From the NCBI GenBank assembly GCA_030068145.1, contig JAPJBO010000607.1, positions 62,001-126,000 on the forward strand: a stretch of 64,000 nucleotides of DNA, read 5' to 3'. Positions 20,201 through 30,659 of this stretch are shown piece by piece. The stretch comes from Diplonema papillatum. Taxonomy: Eukaryota; Euglenozoa; Diplonemea; Diplonemida; Diplonemidae. The notes under the pieces are model-generated. The model worked only from the letters and a program-made list of their open reading frames with translations. It did no database searches and had not been told where the DNA came from. How positions within the stretch are numbered: the stretch's first letter is position 1; each line of letters starts with the position of its first letter. Position numbers and translations under genes: made by a program.

Positions 20201-20650
20201 CAGCCTCCAGTGATAAGAGGCGCTCTGCTGTGGCGGCCCTAACTCCGCGACTGTGCCGGGGTGTCGTATCGTCATCGGGCACGATGGTCGCTGGAGCTTG
20301 GGGGCTTCTGGTGGAAGTGGCGCAGGGTGTAGGGCTGCAGCCTGACGGTTTGGAGGTTGTTGATCGGGGGGATGGGAAGCTGGTTTGGAAGTGGCGGTGC
20401 AGGTGGCATGGTGGCGAACCCCCTCCCGCAAGATCTCGAGCTTGGGAAGTAGAAACTCGCTATCGGTTAGTCGTGATGAAAGAGTATAGTGTACAAAGCA
20501 ATTTACGTGTACAGCAAAGCGATTTACAATAGTTGCGTTGATCAAAGCAGCTTGAGGATCCGGGAGTCAAGGGTCGTATCTCGGTCGTATCTGTGGTTAT
20601 CAGGGTGTGTGTTTATCAATGGGGGTTGGTCTGTGTTCTGGGTTTGGGCA
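20201..20650. other. Stretch with weak + strand coding-like ORF
   Basis: A + strand frame from 20197 to 20530 encodes a peptide with segments such as GLLVEVAQGVGLQPDG and LVWKWRCRWHGG. No homologous family is recognised and no splice context is clear. It borders two minisatellites. Confidence 0.25.
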
Positions 20651-20654
20651 ATTT

Positions 20655-20895
20655 TTTGACCAGAAAATTTCGACCAAAAAATTTCGACGAAAATTTTGGC
20701 CAATTTTTTTCGACCAAAAATTTTGACCAAAATTTTTGACCAAAAAATTTCGACCATAAAATTTTGGCCAAAATTTTTCGACCAAAATTTTTGGCCAAAA
20801 AATTTCGACCAAAAATTTTGACCAAAAACTTTCGACCAAAAATTTTGACCAAAAACTTTCGACCAAAAATTTCGACCAAAAATTTTCGACCCAAC
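20655..20895. repeat. TTTCGACCAAAAATTTTGACC minisatellite
   Basis: Degenerate units of about 14-28 bp built from CGACCAAAAATTTTGACC. On the - strand every frame is open (FWSKFLVE-type repeats); these ORFs are artefacts. Confidence 0.9.
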
Positions 20896-20905
20896 TTTCA
20901 CAACT

Positions 20906-21105
20906 TTTTCCGCGGGAAAAAGTCTCTATCCGCGGGAAAAAAGTCTCTATTCGCGCCGAAAAAGTCTTTATTCGCGCCCGAAAAGTCTTTATTCGCGCCC
21001 AAAAAGTCTTTATTAGCGGCCGCTAATAGAGACTTTTTGGCGCCAAAAAGTCTCTATTAGCGGCCGCTAATAAAGACTTTTTTCCGCTAATAAAGACTCC
21101 CACGG
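20906..21105. repeat. AAAAAGTCTTTATTCGCGCC array ending in two large palindromes
   Basis: Units of about 23 bp with GCGCCCAAAAAGTCTTTATT. Around 21010-21040 and 21052-21080 the array turns on itself through AGTCTTTATTAGCGGCCGCT, giving two hairpins centred on GCGGCCGC. Confidence 0.85.
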
Positions 21106-21126
21106 GGGGGGGCCCGGCAGTGAAGC

Positions 21127-21230
21127 TGGTAAACGTTGAGTAAACGTGTTTACTCCAAAATGAGTAAACGTAAACGTTTATAAGCGGTAAATGTTTACGT
21201 TTACTCGCGGTAAACTTTTACTCGCCTACA
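21127..21230 (+). repeat. AAACGTTTAC-rich repeat, left copy
   Basis: Contains ACTCCAAAATGAGTAAACGT and AAACGTTTATAA, found again in the same orientation at 21845-21935. Both are built of short GTAAACG/CGTTTAC inverted repeats. Confidence 0.8.
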
Positions 21231-21326
21231 GAGCACGGTTAGACCATACTTGGCCTCCTGGCACAATCCACGTTCCATCAGGCTGTCCATCTCTTTTATG
21301 GCGGTGCCAAGCATCACCCCACCGAG

Positions 21327-21374
21327 TTCTTCGGGCGTTGGGGGTGATAGAGATCCCCCCCAACGCCCGAAGAA
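21327..21374. repeat. 18-bp-arm hairpin
   Basis: TTCTTCGGGCGTTGGGGG (21327-21344) pairs perfectly with CCCCCAACGCCCGAAGAA (21357-21374) across a 12-nt loop. No terminator or operator role can be assigned in a eukaryotic context. Confidence 0.85.
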
Positions 21375-21466
21375 GGTGGTAGCACACACCCGCCTTTGTC
21401 GTCAAGCTGAAGGCAGTAAGAAAAACGAGAAAGCCAAGACGAAGCAGCTGAATATGGTGCCATTCC

Positions 21467-21721
21467 TCACTCGAGCGACCACTGCAGTGGACGCACGAAG
21501 CCATCAGGGACGTCTTCTACGAAGAAGCCATCGGATTTAACAAGGCGTAAGTACTGGTCGTTCGTTCCTGACCGTGGCTTCAGTCCTGTGCGGGCGCAGC
21601 CGCCAATGCTGCTGCCTTGGCCGAGCAGGTGCTCAGCAGAGGCGGTGGAGAAGGCCTTATCGCAGAACTTGCAGGTTAATACCTTGCGCATCTTCGATCC
21701 GGGTGCTTCCGTGAATGTCAC
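21467..21721 (-). CDS. Short ORF with zinc-finger-like C-x2-C motif
   Basis: Eighty-four residues with LTCKFCDKAF then an AEHLLGQ segment, resembling the first half of a BED or C2H2 finger such as occurs at the N terminus of hAT transposases. The remaining ligands are not clearly placed and no transposase core follows. It lies between two direct AAACGTTTAC-rich repeats, so it may be the remnant of a mobile element. Weak assignment. Confidence 0.25.
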   Translation of the reverse strand: MTFTEAPGSKMRKVLTCKFCDKAFSTASAEHLLGQGSSIGGCARTGLKPRSGTNDQYLRLVKSDGFFVEDVPDGFVRPLQWSLE

Positions 21722-21844
21722 CCCCTCCCGGCGTCTCCTTTGCGCTTGTTCGCCATTTGTGACGAAAGGTCCGTCTGGATATTTTACTTAGTTGCCCCTC
21801 TTCCTTGATAGATTGCGTTTCCAGTGGATGCCGCCCTTGATACA

Positions 21845-21935
21845 GTAAACGCTCACACAACGTTTACTCAACGTTTACTCCAAAATGAGTAAACGTAAAC
21901 GTTTATAAACGGGAAACGTTTACCGTTTACCTGGA
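21845..21935 (+). repeat. AAACGTTTAC-rich repeat, right copy
   Basis: Direct-orientation counterpart of 21127-21230, bracketing about 615 bp. Confidence 0.8.
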
Positions 21936-22383
21936 ACACTGCCCTAGGGGGGGGGGGGTCGTTGTATAATGGTTTAGCTTGAAGGGTGTTGGAAAGGTTG
22001 AAAAAGGTTTTGGGGGTCACCGTCGGCTTGTGTTTTTATTTTTTTCTGTATATTTTTTTTTGGGGGTAATTATTTTTTCGGGGGTTCGCGTAACCCTTCT
22101 TTTCCGGAAGATAACGTTATCTTTTCTTTTCTCTCTGGCGCTCTTTTTCTCTCTATCTCTCTCTTTGGCTAGCAAAGCGACTATTGCAACCGACACCACG
22201 ACCACACCCGTAATGAATGTGATCAGGGCCCCCCACGTTCTACATGTTGAGCAGGGGTTGCCATGTAGCCCGTACCGGTCTAAGCCTTCATTGCAGCTTC
22301 CATAATTGGGACGGGTCCGACGGTCCGTTAGTCATCAGCGACATCGGGCGGGAAAAAGTAAATAAAAAGAAAGGGGAAAAATG

Positions 22384-22409
22384 GGGGGGGGGGGGGGGGG
22401 GGGGGGGGG
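22384..22409 (+). repeat. Poly-G run (about 26 nt)
   Basis: Uninterrupted G-run directly downstream (- strand) of the exon at 22422-22886; it would lie in the following intron. Confidence 0.95.
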
Positions 22410-22421
22410 CTTTTTGCATAC

Positions 22422-22886
22422 TGGCGCGGTCTGCCCGATGTAGACGGGCTGTACACCGGCCGCACGTCACCGCTGTCAGGGCTGTCGGACCGCGGAGAAG
22501 CCAGCTCGAGGCTGGAAAACGATCCGGGGGTGCCTCCCCGTGGAGACGGCGACCCTGGCCCCCCGCGCCGGGGCGTGCCGTACGCCGCCGGCGTGAAGGC
22601 GGACGCTGCGTCTGCCATGCTGTCCCCTGCCAACGACGCTTCGCCAAGCTCACCTCCCAAGGGTCTGAAGCCGGTGCCGTCGTCGTTGTTGTTGTTGTTG
22701 TTGTTGTTGTTGTGGTTGTTGTTGCTGTTGCCGTTGCTGTTGTTGTTGCCGCTGGCAGCCAACCGCAGGACGGCTGCCCGCAAGTCTGCCATCTCGTCGC
22801 TGACCTCGTTGTGCAACCCGTCCACCCGCGCTGCCAGCCCTGCGACTCTTCCTTCGTCCTTCGGGGCGAACATGGACGCGAAGAAC
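22422..22886 (-). CDS. Internal exon, coiled-coil then poly-Asn, unknown protein
   Basis: Bounded by a plausible acceptor (CCCGGCAG before GTTCTTCGCG at 22886) and donor (CGCCA then GTATGC at 22422-22421). The roughly 154 codons begin FFASMFAPKDEGRVAGLAAR, and a short amphipathic, probably coiled-coil stretch follows (VDGLHNEVSDEMADLRAAVL). Next come a poly-Asn/Ser tract (GTT repeats on the + strand), an acidic segment and a Pro/Ser-rich tail with SPxSPRGG-type motifs. Composition changes sharply at both proposed splice sites, which supports a real exon. No family is recognised, and neighbouring exons were not found. Confidence 0.5.
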
Positions 22887-23069
22887 CTGCCGGGGGGTAT
22901 CAATATGAATTCAGTAAATTCAGTAAAATGCTGCCAAAAACAGATTGCGTAGTTTTTGACTGCTTCGAGTTTTAGAGTGAAAGCTCGCTTGAGGATAAGT
23001 TTAATGGTATACATAATATTATAAAGCACTACTTATTTAGTGTGCTTTCCGCAAGTGGACGCAAATATG

Positions 23070-23128
23070 GTTCGAGACTGGAGGTCCTATGAACATGCAA
23101 TGTGAATAGCCTCTATTCGAGCCAACCC
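23070..23128 (+). repeat. Dispersed 59-bp repeat, copy 2
   Basis: Near-identical to 275-333. Confidence 0.6.
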
Positions 23129-23253
23129 GGCTTTTCTAAGTTGCGAAAAGTGTATTGTTTTTGGACTGGATATTATGGATATTAGTGCGGAGGTGGCCTT
23201 TTTTCCCCCCTGCCAAAAGACAAGGGGGTGGCAGAGTGAGCGGGCGTCGGCCT

Positions 23254-23436
23254 TCAGGCCGGTAAGCCCGGGCTCGCGTCGTCGACGGCCGGGTTGAACT
23301 TCGAAAACGTGCCTTCCTCGGCCAGCAGCACCACACATTGACGATCCTGTTGACCATGTCCACAGGCCCCGCATGATGCAGTCGTCTCTTGTTGAAGGAA
23401 GGGTTGACCCTTGAAACGCTTCACGCGGGGACAGGA
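23254..23436 (-). CDS. Possible 3'-terminal coding fragment, Cys-containing
   Basis: A - strand frame open for 61 codons to a TGA at 23254-23256. It encodes a CGACGHGQQDRQC segment, with two closely spaced Cys pairs, then LLAEEGTFSKFNPAVDDA and a short tail. Amino-acid usage looks coding, but there is no ATG and no clear acceptor, and the family is unknown. Could be a last exon. Confidence 0.25.
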   Translation of the reverse strand, partial: SCPRVKRFKGQPFLQQETTASCGACGHGQQDRQCVVLLAEEGTFSKFNPAVDDASPGLPA

Positions 23437-24019
23437 TTAACTATCCTGGAAACCTGCACTTTCTTCGTGTAGTAGGGTGTCTTGTGGATGTGCATGGAAA
23501 AAACAGGGGAGATCTCATTCTCTTGCATCCGGCCGTACCGTTAACAGCAATAGGTCTCCTATCCGCTGGCTAAAGCCTCTGCCCGACAGAACAATGTAGT
23601 AAGGGAAGTCGGCAAACTGGATCCGTAACTTCGGGAAAAGGATTGGCTCTGAGGACACATGCGGGATTGTCAGTGCGGGTCAGGTCTGGGCTCAGATTGA
23701 AGGTGCTGTGAGTGGCGCTCTCGGGTGCTACCCGCGGGTCCTGATTTTCTTCCAGGCCTTCTTGCATTGCCCGCAATGAAGTGTCAGCTTGGACCTGTTA
23801 CGAACAAGAGGAATCCAACTGGTTAATTAAACCACAGCATTTCTGGCCGACAGAACAATGTACCGGTTCCACCGGTCCTTCGAAAGCTGGGCCGCGACGA
23901 TGCTCCCGCTACACTTCGCGCCTGAGCCAGCTGCCGCCCATCACACTTTTTCGGTCGAAGATTGTTTTCGAGGTTTGTTGGGTTTCGGGGTCTAATGTGC
24001 CCGAAAGTTGCGTTTTGTG

Positions 24020-24540
24020 CGGAGTTCCTCAGTATCTCGCGGTATTTGGGTCACCCCGGGATACCGGGGGGGATCCGGGGGGGTCTCCCTCCCGGGTATT
24101 AGGCGCCGAATTTGCCATCACAGGCCAAACTTGCTACCACACGCCGAACTCAGCTGCGCCCGAACTTTGCTTCACCAGAACTTAGCTTCGACCAAACTTT
24201 GCATCATCTCACCAGAACTGAGCAGCGCGCTGAGCATTGAGCTTCGTGCGAACTTTGTTTCGCCCGAACTCAGCTGCGCCCGAACTTTGCTTCACCAGAA
24301 CTTTGCTTCGCCCGAACTTTGCTTCACCAGAACTTAGCTTCACCCGAACTCTGCTTCGCCCGAACTCAGCTGCGCCCGAACTTTGCTTCGCCCGAACTTA
24401 GCTTCGCCCGAACTCAGCTGCGCCCGAACTTAGCTTCGCCCGAACTTAGCTTCGCCCGAACTTTACTGTTTCCCGAACTTTAACTGCTGCCTCCAGTCTC
24501 GCCCCGCGCCGGTCTTTAGCCGAGCGCACGTACTTTCTTT
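24020..24540 (+). repeat. Composite repeat: GGGGGGATCC unit, CGAACTTTGCTTC array, tail (copy 3)
   Basis: Begins with a relative of the 9322-9535 unit. A long array of CGCCCGAACTTTGCTTCACC units (24146-24475) and the CTGCCTCCAGTCTCGCCCCG tail follow. It is the longest copy of this family in the window. Confidence 0.85.
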
Positions 24541-24656
24541 GGTACACGCCTTCATCACTACTTCTGGAGTGCTTTCCGCAAGAGGACACAAACAGGGTTT
24601 TGGACTTTCATTTCTACTTCTCGTGTTACTACAAAGCTTTTTCACAAGAAAACACC

Positions 24657-24953
24657 AGTAATAAAAAGAGCACACACCCTCTCACGCTGTCTAACACAGT
24701 GTTCTGCGGCTCCGCCGTCTGCGCTTCCCCTCGGTACACCCGCGGGCTGTGTGCCTGAGCGAGCTCCGCCGGTTCGAAGCCGGGGAAGAAGGCCTCGAAG
24801 CCTTCTTCCGCGCGTAGGAGTCCTCCCTGCACGCGGCAAACAGTACGACGAGGGCGCCGACGGCGCCGAGGCACGCAAGCCTTTCGGCCGCGATGCGCGA
24901 CGCCCGCTTTCGTCGAGCCGTGACTCGGGAAACGGCACTTCCGGAAAATAAGG
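24657..24953 (-). repeat. Segmental duplication of about 300 bp, copy 1
   Basis: Closely matches 25438-25730. The - strand encodes in one frame a hydrophobic stretch (GALVVLFAAC, a possible membrane segment) followed by a basic C-terminal region ending at a stop. A 1-nt difference from copy 2 shifts the upstream frame, so at least one copy is not intact. Confidence 0.75.
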
Positions 24954-24995
24954 GTTCTTCGGCGTAGAGTTTCATCGCAATTTCTTGTTGGGTGC

Positions 24996-25345
24996 GTTCC
25001 GCAGGGGACCACAGAGGCGAAAGGCAGAACAGGAAAGGCAGGCGCGGTCGGTACGAGAAGCGGCAATCGCGGAGTAGGCAACGAGTACAGAGCAGTCCAC
25101 GCGCAGACGAGCAGTAAAGCGGCCCGCGTCGCAGGTGGCACAAACCGAAGAAGCCCGTGCGGCAGGGAGTGGAGACGAGGTGATGCAAGACGAAGGGGAA
25201 GCGCGAAGCGACCAGCCCGGACGGACCAACAAGACGCAAGACCAGGCGACCAAGAGAAGGAGGGGGACGCGACCCAGAGACCCGGGCCAAGTAGCCTGGA
25301 ACTTGTGTGACGGACCTTTCTTCGGAGGGGCTCCACGCACTCAAA
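24996..25345 (+). pseudogene. Decayed copy of the family X charged protein
   Basis: Matches the + strand ORF at 49838-50239 from GGACCACAGAGGCGAAAGGC to the ACCCAGAGACCCGGGC end, but GCGGAGTAGG introduces an in-frame stop. The flank after the stop (TTCTTCGGAGGGGCT, ACTCAAAGATCGACTTA) is also shared, so the repeat extends beyond the coding part. Confidence 0.65.
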
Positions 25346-25437
25346 GATCGACTTATGCGCAGGGGAACGCAATTAGGGTTTCTTCGGTGTACACTTTGAT
25401 TTTGCATTTCTTGTGAGCTTTCCCGAAAATATGACGA

Positions 25438-25730
25438 CGATAAAAAAGAGCACACACCCTCTCACGCTGTCTAACACAGTGTTCTGCGGCTCCGCCGTCT
25501 GCGCTTCCCCTCGGTACACCCGCGGGCTGTGCTTGAGCGAGCTCCGCCGGTTCGAAGCCGGGGAAGAAGGCCTCGAAGCCTTCTTCCGCGCGTAGGAGTC
25601 CTCCCTGCACGCGGCAACCAGTACGACGAGGGCGCCTACGGCGCACGAGGCACGCAAGCCTTTCGGCCGCGATGCGCGACGCCCGCTTTCGTCGAGCCGC
25701 GACTCGGGAAACGGCACTTCCGGGATGGCC
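25438..25730 (-). repeat. Segmental duplication of about 300 bp, copy 2
   Basis: Second copy of 24657-24953, with one extra base in GGCGCACGAGG relative to copy 1. Confidence 0.75.
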
Positions 25731-25887
25731 GGCAGCCCCGCGGGGGCCAGGCGCGGGAGGTACGGAGACGGTGGGAACGGCTGCGTCGGGGGGCGCATGC
25801 TGGTGTGTGGGTACGTGTGCCGCGGCAAGGCCACGGCCTGCGCAAGGAGTCTGGGATCAAGTGCGGCGTCTTGTTCGCTGCTGGTGC
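25731..25887 (-). CDS. Pro-rich exon joined to duplicated segment
   Basis: A strong acceptor context (CTCCCCCTCGCAG) on the - strand precedes an open frame beginning TSSEQDAALDPRLLAQAV, then a Pro-rich stretch (PPTQPFPPSPYLPRLAPAG). It runs without a stop into the duplicated block at 25730. The coding reading is plausible, but the protein is unrecognised and its 3' end unclear because of the 1-nt change in that block. Confidence 0.35.
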
Positions 25888-26049
25888 CTGCGAGGGGGAG
25901 TGGGCGGCTATGTGTCAAAGTGGCATATAACAGACAAAGAACTGCGTAGTTGTGCAGCAACGATCTGTGACGATAGACTGCATAATAGTAGTTCGAGTGA
26001 AAGTCTGCATGAAAACTGAAAATAATGGCAGAAAAGTACGGGAGAAAAT

Positions 26050-26255
26050 ACTCGAGGGACTGCCTTGTGTTCATTTCGAAGGGGGCTAGAGGGGAAGAAA
26101 ACACTACAACTACAAAGTGGGTGTTTTTTGTTGAACGCTTACGCCCGCCACTAAACCCAGATTTACCTGTGTTGTGGGCTACAGCACATTTACCTCCTTT
26201 GATCTATCGCAACTGGCAGTCTCCTCAAGCATATCCTACAAAGCGGGTGCTTATA
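26050..26255 (+). repeat. Dispersed family W (about 200-270 bp), copy
   Basis: Starts at ACTCGAGGGACTGCCTTGTG and contains TTGAACGCTTACGCCCGCCA and GGCAGTCTCCTCAAGCA. Other copies: 42250-42530, 45655-45870 (inverted), 48781-48985, with scraps at 13268 and 8138. No coding or clear pol III promoter. Confidence 0.85.
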
Positions 26256-26639
26256 CAAAGAAATAGTTTGAAGGACACCTGGCCGCAGTGCCATTCGAGT
26301 CCTGAGTCCAATCTTGGGTTGGGGTTCAACCTTCTCGGAAGCACACAAAGTATGTAGAAAACAAGACAGCAAGCAGACACATGGTACACCGTTGCTTGCA
26401 GGCAAACATCATGCTCCTACAAATGCGAGTTCACATGGACTCCCCGTGGTTCCGATGTAGCTGATGAGATAGGTAGAAGCGGACGTGGAGAGAGATCACA
26501 GATGTGAAGTGGCGTCGATGGATCCAGTTTGTCTCTTAAGCAAGGTGCTCGCATGCTCAAGTTTGGCCGCTTGCTTTTTTTTCGAGGTTTCGCAAAAGTT
26601 CGGGGTCGCGCGCGAGCGCGCGAGCCAAAAAAAAAAAAA

Positions 26640-27616
26640 AACACGAGGTGCTGCGGGCCCTGGAGGATGTCGGCATAGAGGCCACGGTCATCAGGTCAGG
26701 AGCCACCGGGTACGTCGTGAAGGTGCGTCCAGAATCCCAAAACAGGTGGTTAGACCTAGCCCAACTCCTCGACCCATCAGGCATGGCCCTCAAGCACGGT
26801 GAACAATACATCGCGACAACGTCGGCATAGAGGCCAGGGTCATCAGGTCAGGGGCCAACGAGTACGTCGTGAAGGTGCGTCCAGAATCCCAAAACAAGTG
26901 GTCAGACCTAGCCAAACTTCTCAATTCATCAGGCATGGCCCTCAAGCACGGTGAACAAGACATCGTGACGACCTGGAGGACCGTCGGCAGAGAGGCCACG
27001 GTCTTCAGGTCAGGGGTCAACGTCATGGAGGTGCGTCCAGAATCCCAAAACAGATGTGGTCAGACCTAGCCGAAGTCCTCGACCCATAAGGCATGGCCCT
27101 CAAGCACGGTGAACAATACACCGTGACAACCTGGAGGACGTTGGCATAGAGGCCAGGGCCTTCAGGTCAGGGGTCAACGAGTATGTCGTGGAGGTGCGTC
27201 CAGAATCCCAAAACAGGTGTGGTCAGACCTAGCCGAAGTCCTCGACCCATCAGGCATGGCCCTCAAGCACGGTGACAACCTGGAGGACGTTGGCATAGAG
27301 GCCAGGGTCATCAGGTCATTGGGGCTAACGGGTACGTCGTGGAGTGCGTCCAGAATCCCAAAACAGGTGGTCAAACTTAGCCGAACTTCTCGACCCATCG
27401 TCATCATCGGACATGGCCCTCAAGCACGGTGAACTATACATCGTGACAGATCGAATCTCCCTGATGCGACCCGGAGGCGGAGGCACAAAAGTCAGAAGAG
27501 CTATGCACACGACAACAAGCGACGCCGAAAGCGGCTTCGACGAGGACACCGACAAAGACGGAGCAACGCAGACAGCAGATGTCACCGAAAGCAGCAGAAA
27601 CGAAGCAAGGCACTAA
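26640..27616 (+). pseudogene. Five tandem copies of a coding segment of about 155 bp, terminal acidic tail
   Basis: GGCATAGAGGCC-type motifs recur at 26672, 26824, 26986, 27143 and 27292 (spacing 149-162 bp). Each unit encodes a peptide with the core VKVRPESQNRW followed by SGMALKHGEQYIVT. Lengths are not multiples of three throughout, so adjacent units fall in different frames. The last copy runs into a Thr/Asp/Glu-rich tail ending DVTESSRNEARH at 27616. Looks like a repeat-containing gene amplified and then decayed. Family not recognised. Confidence 0.6.
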
Positions 27617-27947
27617 AGACGGTGCGTCACAAAATGCGGAGGAAACCGTAGTACACCGCGAGAGTAGGAGACAGTGGAAAAGGGAAACTAGATTTCTTTT
27701 TAGTTGACCGCACTACCCTGAGCCCAAATCCCGGACGTGGTTTCAGGTGGCAAATTGGCAGATGATCATGATCAGAAGGTCCTACTTGGGCGGTTGAGTT
27801 TCCTCACACCTTGCATGTGGCTAAAACATAAAGGCGCCGACACCCAAGACGAGACCAACGGGAAGAGGCGGGAGACGAAGAGGGCCGCCCAACTGGAACG
27901 GGATACACTCCACCACCGAAGACACCGCCAATCCAACGCCCTCTCAG

Positions 27948-28613
27948 GAATTGGCAGCTAGCTTCTGGCCTCATCGCACTTGGTCTCGGCTTGGGTCATC
28001 GAGTTCATTCGTCATCGGAAAGGGAAGGAAGGAGAGAAGTCTGACAGAAGCCTGATAACTTGCTTACTAGCGAATGGGATAGAGTGTGCCTCTTGACCAT
28101 GTCAATGGGCCAACCAGGCGAGATCACATTCCATCCACCACTCCGCCAGTGAAAAACGTCCTGGGAAGAAAATTCAGTCTCAGAAGACCCACCTCAACCC
28201 ACCCGAATTCTCCTGTTGTAGGCTCGGGTGGTGTGCTCATCCTGCCATGCGCTTTGCTCCAGTTCCTACCGTGTACTAAAGGAATTGGCAGCTAGCTTCT
28301 GGCCTCATCGCACTCGGTCTCGGCTTGGGTCATCGAGTTCATTCTTCATCGGAAAGGGAAGGAAAGAGAGAAGTCTGACAGAAGCCTGATAACTTGCTTA
28401 CTAGCGAATGGGATAGAGTGTGCCTCTTGACCATGTCAATGGGCCAACCAGGCGAGATCACATTCCATCCACCACTCCACCAGTGAAAAACGTCCTGGGA
28501 AGAAAAATTCAGTCTCGGAAGACCCACCTCAACCCACCCGAATTCTCCTGTTGTAGGCTCGGGTGGTGTGCTCATCCTGCCATGCTCTTTGCTCCAGTTC
28601 CTACTGTATACTA
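27948..28613 (+). repeat. 333-bp tandem duplication, two units
   Basis: GGAATTGGCAGCTAGCTTCT starts at 27948 and 28281; the units are nearly identical and each ends ACTAAA. Continuous - strand ORFs through it are not supported by any recognisable product. Confidence 0.9.
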
Positions 28614-28980
28614 AAGTAGTATTAGGCCAACAACCAGGAACACATGGTAGGTGAGCAGCGACACCTCCGAAAGTGAGGCCAGCAAGGGCGAAGGACGTAT
28701 CTGCGGCTGCTGCGGCAGTTGCCCGGTGGCAACCCCACACACAGAACGCGGGGAAGGGGAAACGTGTTTTCCCAACGACATTGAAGCCCCTCTTCCCGAC
28801 CGTAGCATCCGAGGAAGGTGTCAATATGGAGGGTGCTACGGTAGCCGTGCACGGGTCTTGGGCGCGTACCTCGTGCAGGGCGGGTGCTTTGTGGTCCGCC
28901 GCGAACTTCTCTCCTGGTGCAGTCCGGAGAGACCGGCGTCGTGTTTCGGCTCACAGCCGGTGCCCTCGGGCGGCAACTCG

Positions 28981-29125
28981 AAGGGAGAGAGAGCGCCAGA
29001 CACAATCTACTAGTCACGTCAAATCAGGAGTAAACACTTTTCAGTAATAGGACTAGCTTGAACTTGATATGCAGCAACAATCTGTGACGATAGACTACAG
29101 ACCACCTCTTTGCACGCGTCGTGTT
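28981..29125 (+). repeat. Dispersed repeat of about 143 bp, copy 1
   Basis: GAGAGAGAGCGCCAGACACA through CACGCGTCGTGT matches 29526-29668. It is flanked by a second duplication (CGTCGTGTTTCGGCTCACAG at 28937 and 29118). Confidence 0.8.
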
Positions 29126-29525
29126 TCGGCTCACAGCCGGTGCCCTCGGGCGGCAACTCTGCGTTAATGTGTAACAGATGTGCCGCCCCAGCCAAACTCC
29201 CCACCTGACTGGTGTCTCCAAACGAGGATTCGCGAGCCGAAGCCCGTTTGTTGCTGGAAACGGATAAGCTACGGATCCGAAGACCCTAACCCCACAAGGG
29301 AGCAGCTGCCGTCTTCCCATCATTGGATAAGTAAAGCGACAACAAGAGTAGTGGTATTTCATTGTTGCGGCCTCCCACCTATTCTACACCTCTCGTGTCA
29401 CTGCACAAAGTCAGACTAGAGTCAAACTCAACAGGGTCTTCTTTCCCCGCTGACAGTTTCAAGTCCGTTCCCTTGACTGCTGTTTCGCCAGATAGTAGGT
29501 AGGGACAGAAGGAATCTCATTGGTC

Positions 29526-29668
29526 GGAGAGAGAGCGCCAGACACAATCTACTAGTCACGTCAAATCAGGAGTAAACACTTTTCAGTAATATGACTAGCT
29601 TGAACTTGCTATGCAGCAACAATCTGTGACGATAGACTACAGGCCACCTCTTTGCACGCGTCGTGTCA
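29526..29668 (+). repeat. Dispersed repeat of about 143 bp, copy 2
   Basis: Near-identical to 28981-29125; a shorter piece (AGCAACGATCTGTGACGATA) also occurs at about 25957. Confidence 0.8.
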
Positions 29669-29997
29669 TGCTGCGGGCTTCTTGCCCCGAGTACTGTTTA
29701 TCTCCGTGCGCTAATACGACTAGTCATTACGCTGTTTTTTCAAATGACTAGTGCACTGTGTAGGCCGGCAAGTGTCCGCCAAAGTCTAACTGAAACGTTC
29801 CCGATCATAGCTTGTCTTATTTCCCATCCCTTTGGTTTTTGCGCCGGCCTAGTGCAATGAGACGTTGGAGGAAGGCGTTCGAGAGGAGGAAGAACAGACT
29901 ATTCTTCGTTTGGGTTTTTATTACGACGTAGCGAGCGTCGGGGTCCCGTGGAGAAACACAGGACCACCTTGCTCATGTCCTTGCGACAGCTTGCGAG

Positions 29998-30205
29998 GGG
30001 GATTGCAAGAACGTGCTTGGAATGGGTATGTGCTCAACACCGCACTGGTCCCGTCTGCGCCGTGTTTCGGTCCTTTAAGCCACGGACACATAAGGCGGAC
30101 CATCATCAGCGCGGAACCTGAGTGTCTGCAGACAGGACAGCTGTGTGAGTCTGGTTTGTCAGGCGGCTGTTCGTAGCTCGTCACAGCCAGGACCACCCAT
30201 GCTAC
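29998..30205 (+). repeat. Dispersed family H, copy
   Basis: GGGGATTGCAAGAACGTGCT through CAGCCAGGACCACCC. The longest related copy is 54122-54342, with 5' fragments at 40245-40328 and 42066-42142. All share CACCGCACTGGTCCCGTCTG or a variant. Confidence 0.85.
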
Positions 30206-30659
30206 TACATTTTGTTCCCCCACGCGTGGATCCACAGGTACCACATGTGGATTTTGATTTATTGGTCCACATGCAGGGGAGTCAAGGCCCACTAGCGGTC
30301 AAGGCCGCACAGCCAGGTGTCGCCAAGTCAGTAGCGACACTATTTTTTTTGCCGTCGCACATAAGGGGAAAGGTTTTTTTTCCCCTCGAACCTTAAGCGC
30401 CCACACGTGGACCACACGTATTTTCTCTGAGACCGAAAACGGAGTGTAAGCCCTGATAGCACGAGCAATTGTTTTTTGTTTGTGCGATTTAACCTACATG
30501 TGTTCTGGTTAAACCGCTGCCAACGTTCTTTTTAGCTGTAACAAATACCGTCTCCAGGGAAGCAGAAATCGGCGAGAATTTGCTCCGAAATCCGAAATAC
30601 GAGTTTAGACGAGAATACGAGAATACGACTCGTATGCACAGTATGCGGTCCCCCCCCGG

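Noticed and set aside
20542..20901. FWSKFLVE repeat ORFs
   Set aside because: All three frames of the AT-rich minisatellite are open; no coding bias.
24765..24790. GGTTCGAAGCC as a tRNA B box
   Set aside because: No matching A box, acceptor stem or cloverleaf around it; the motif lies inside a duplicated coding-like block.
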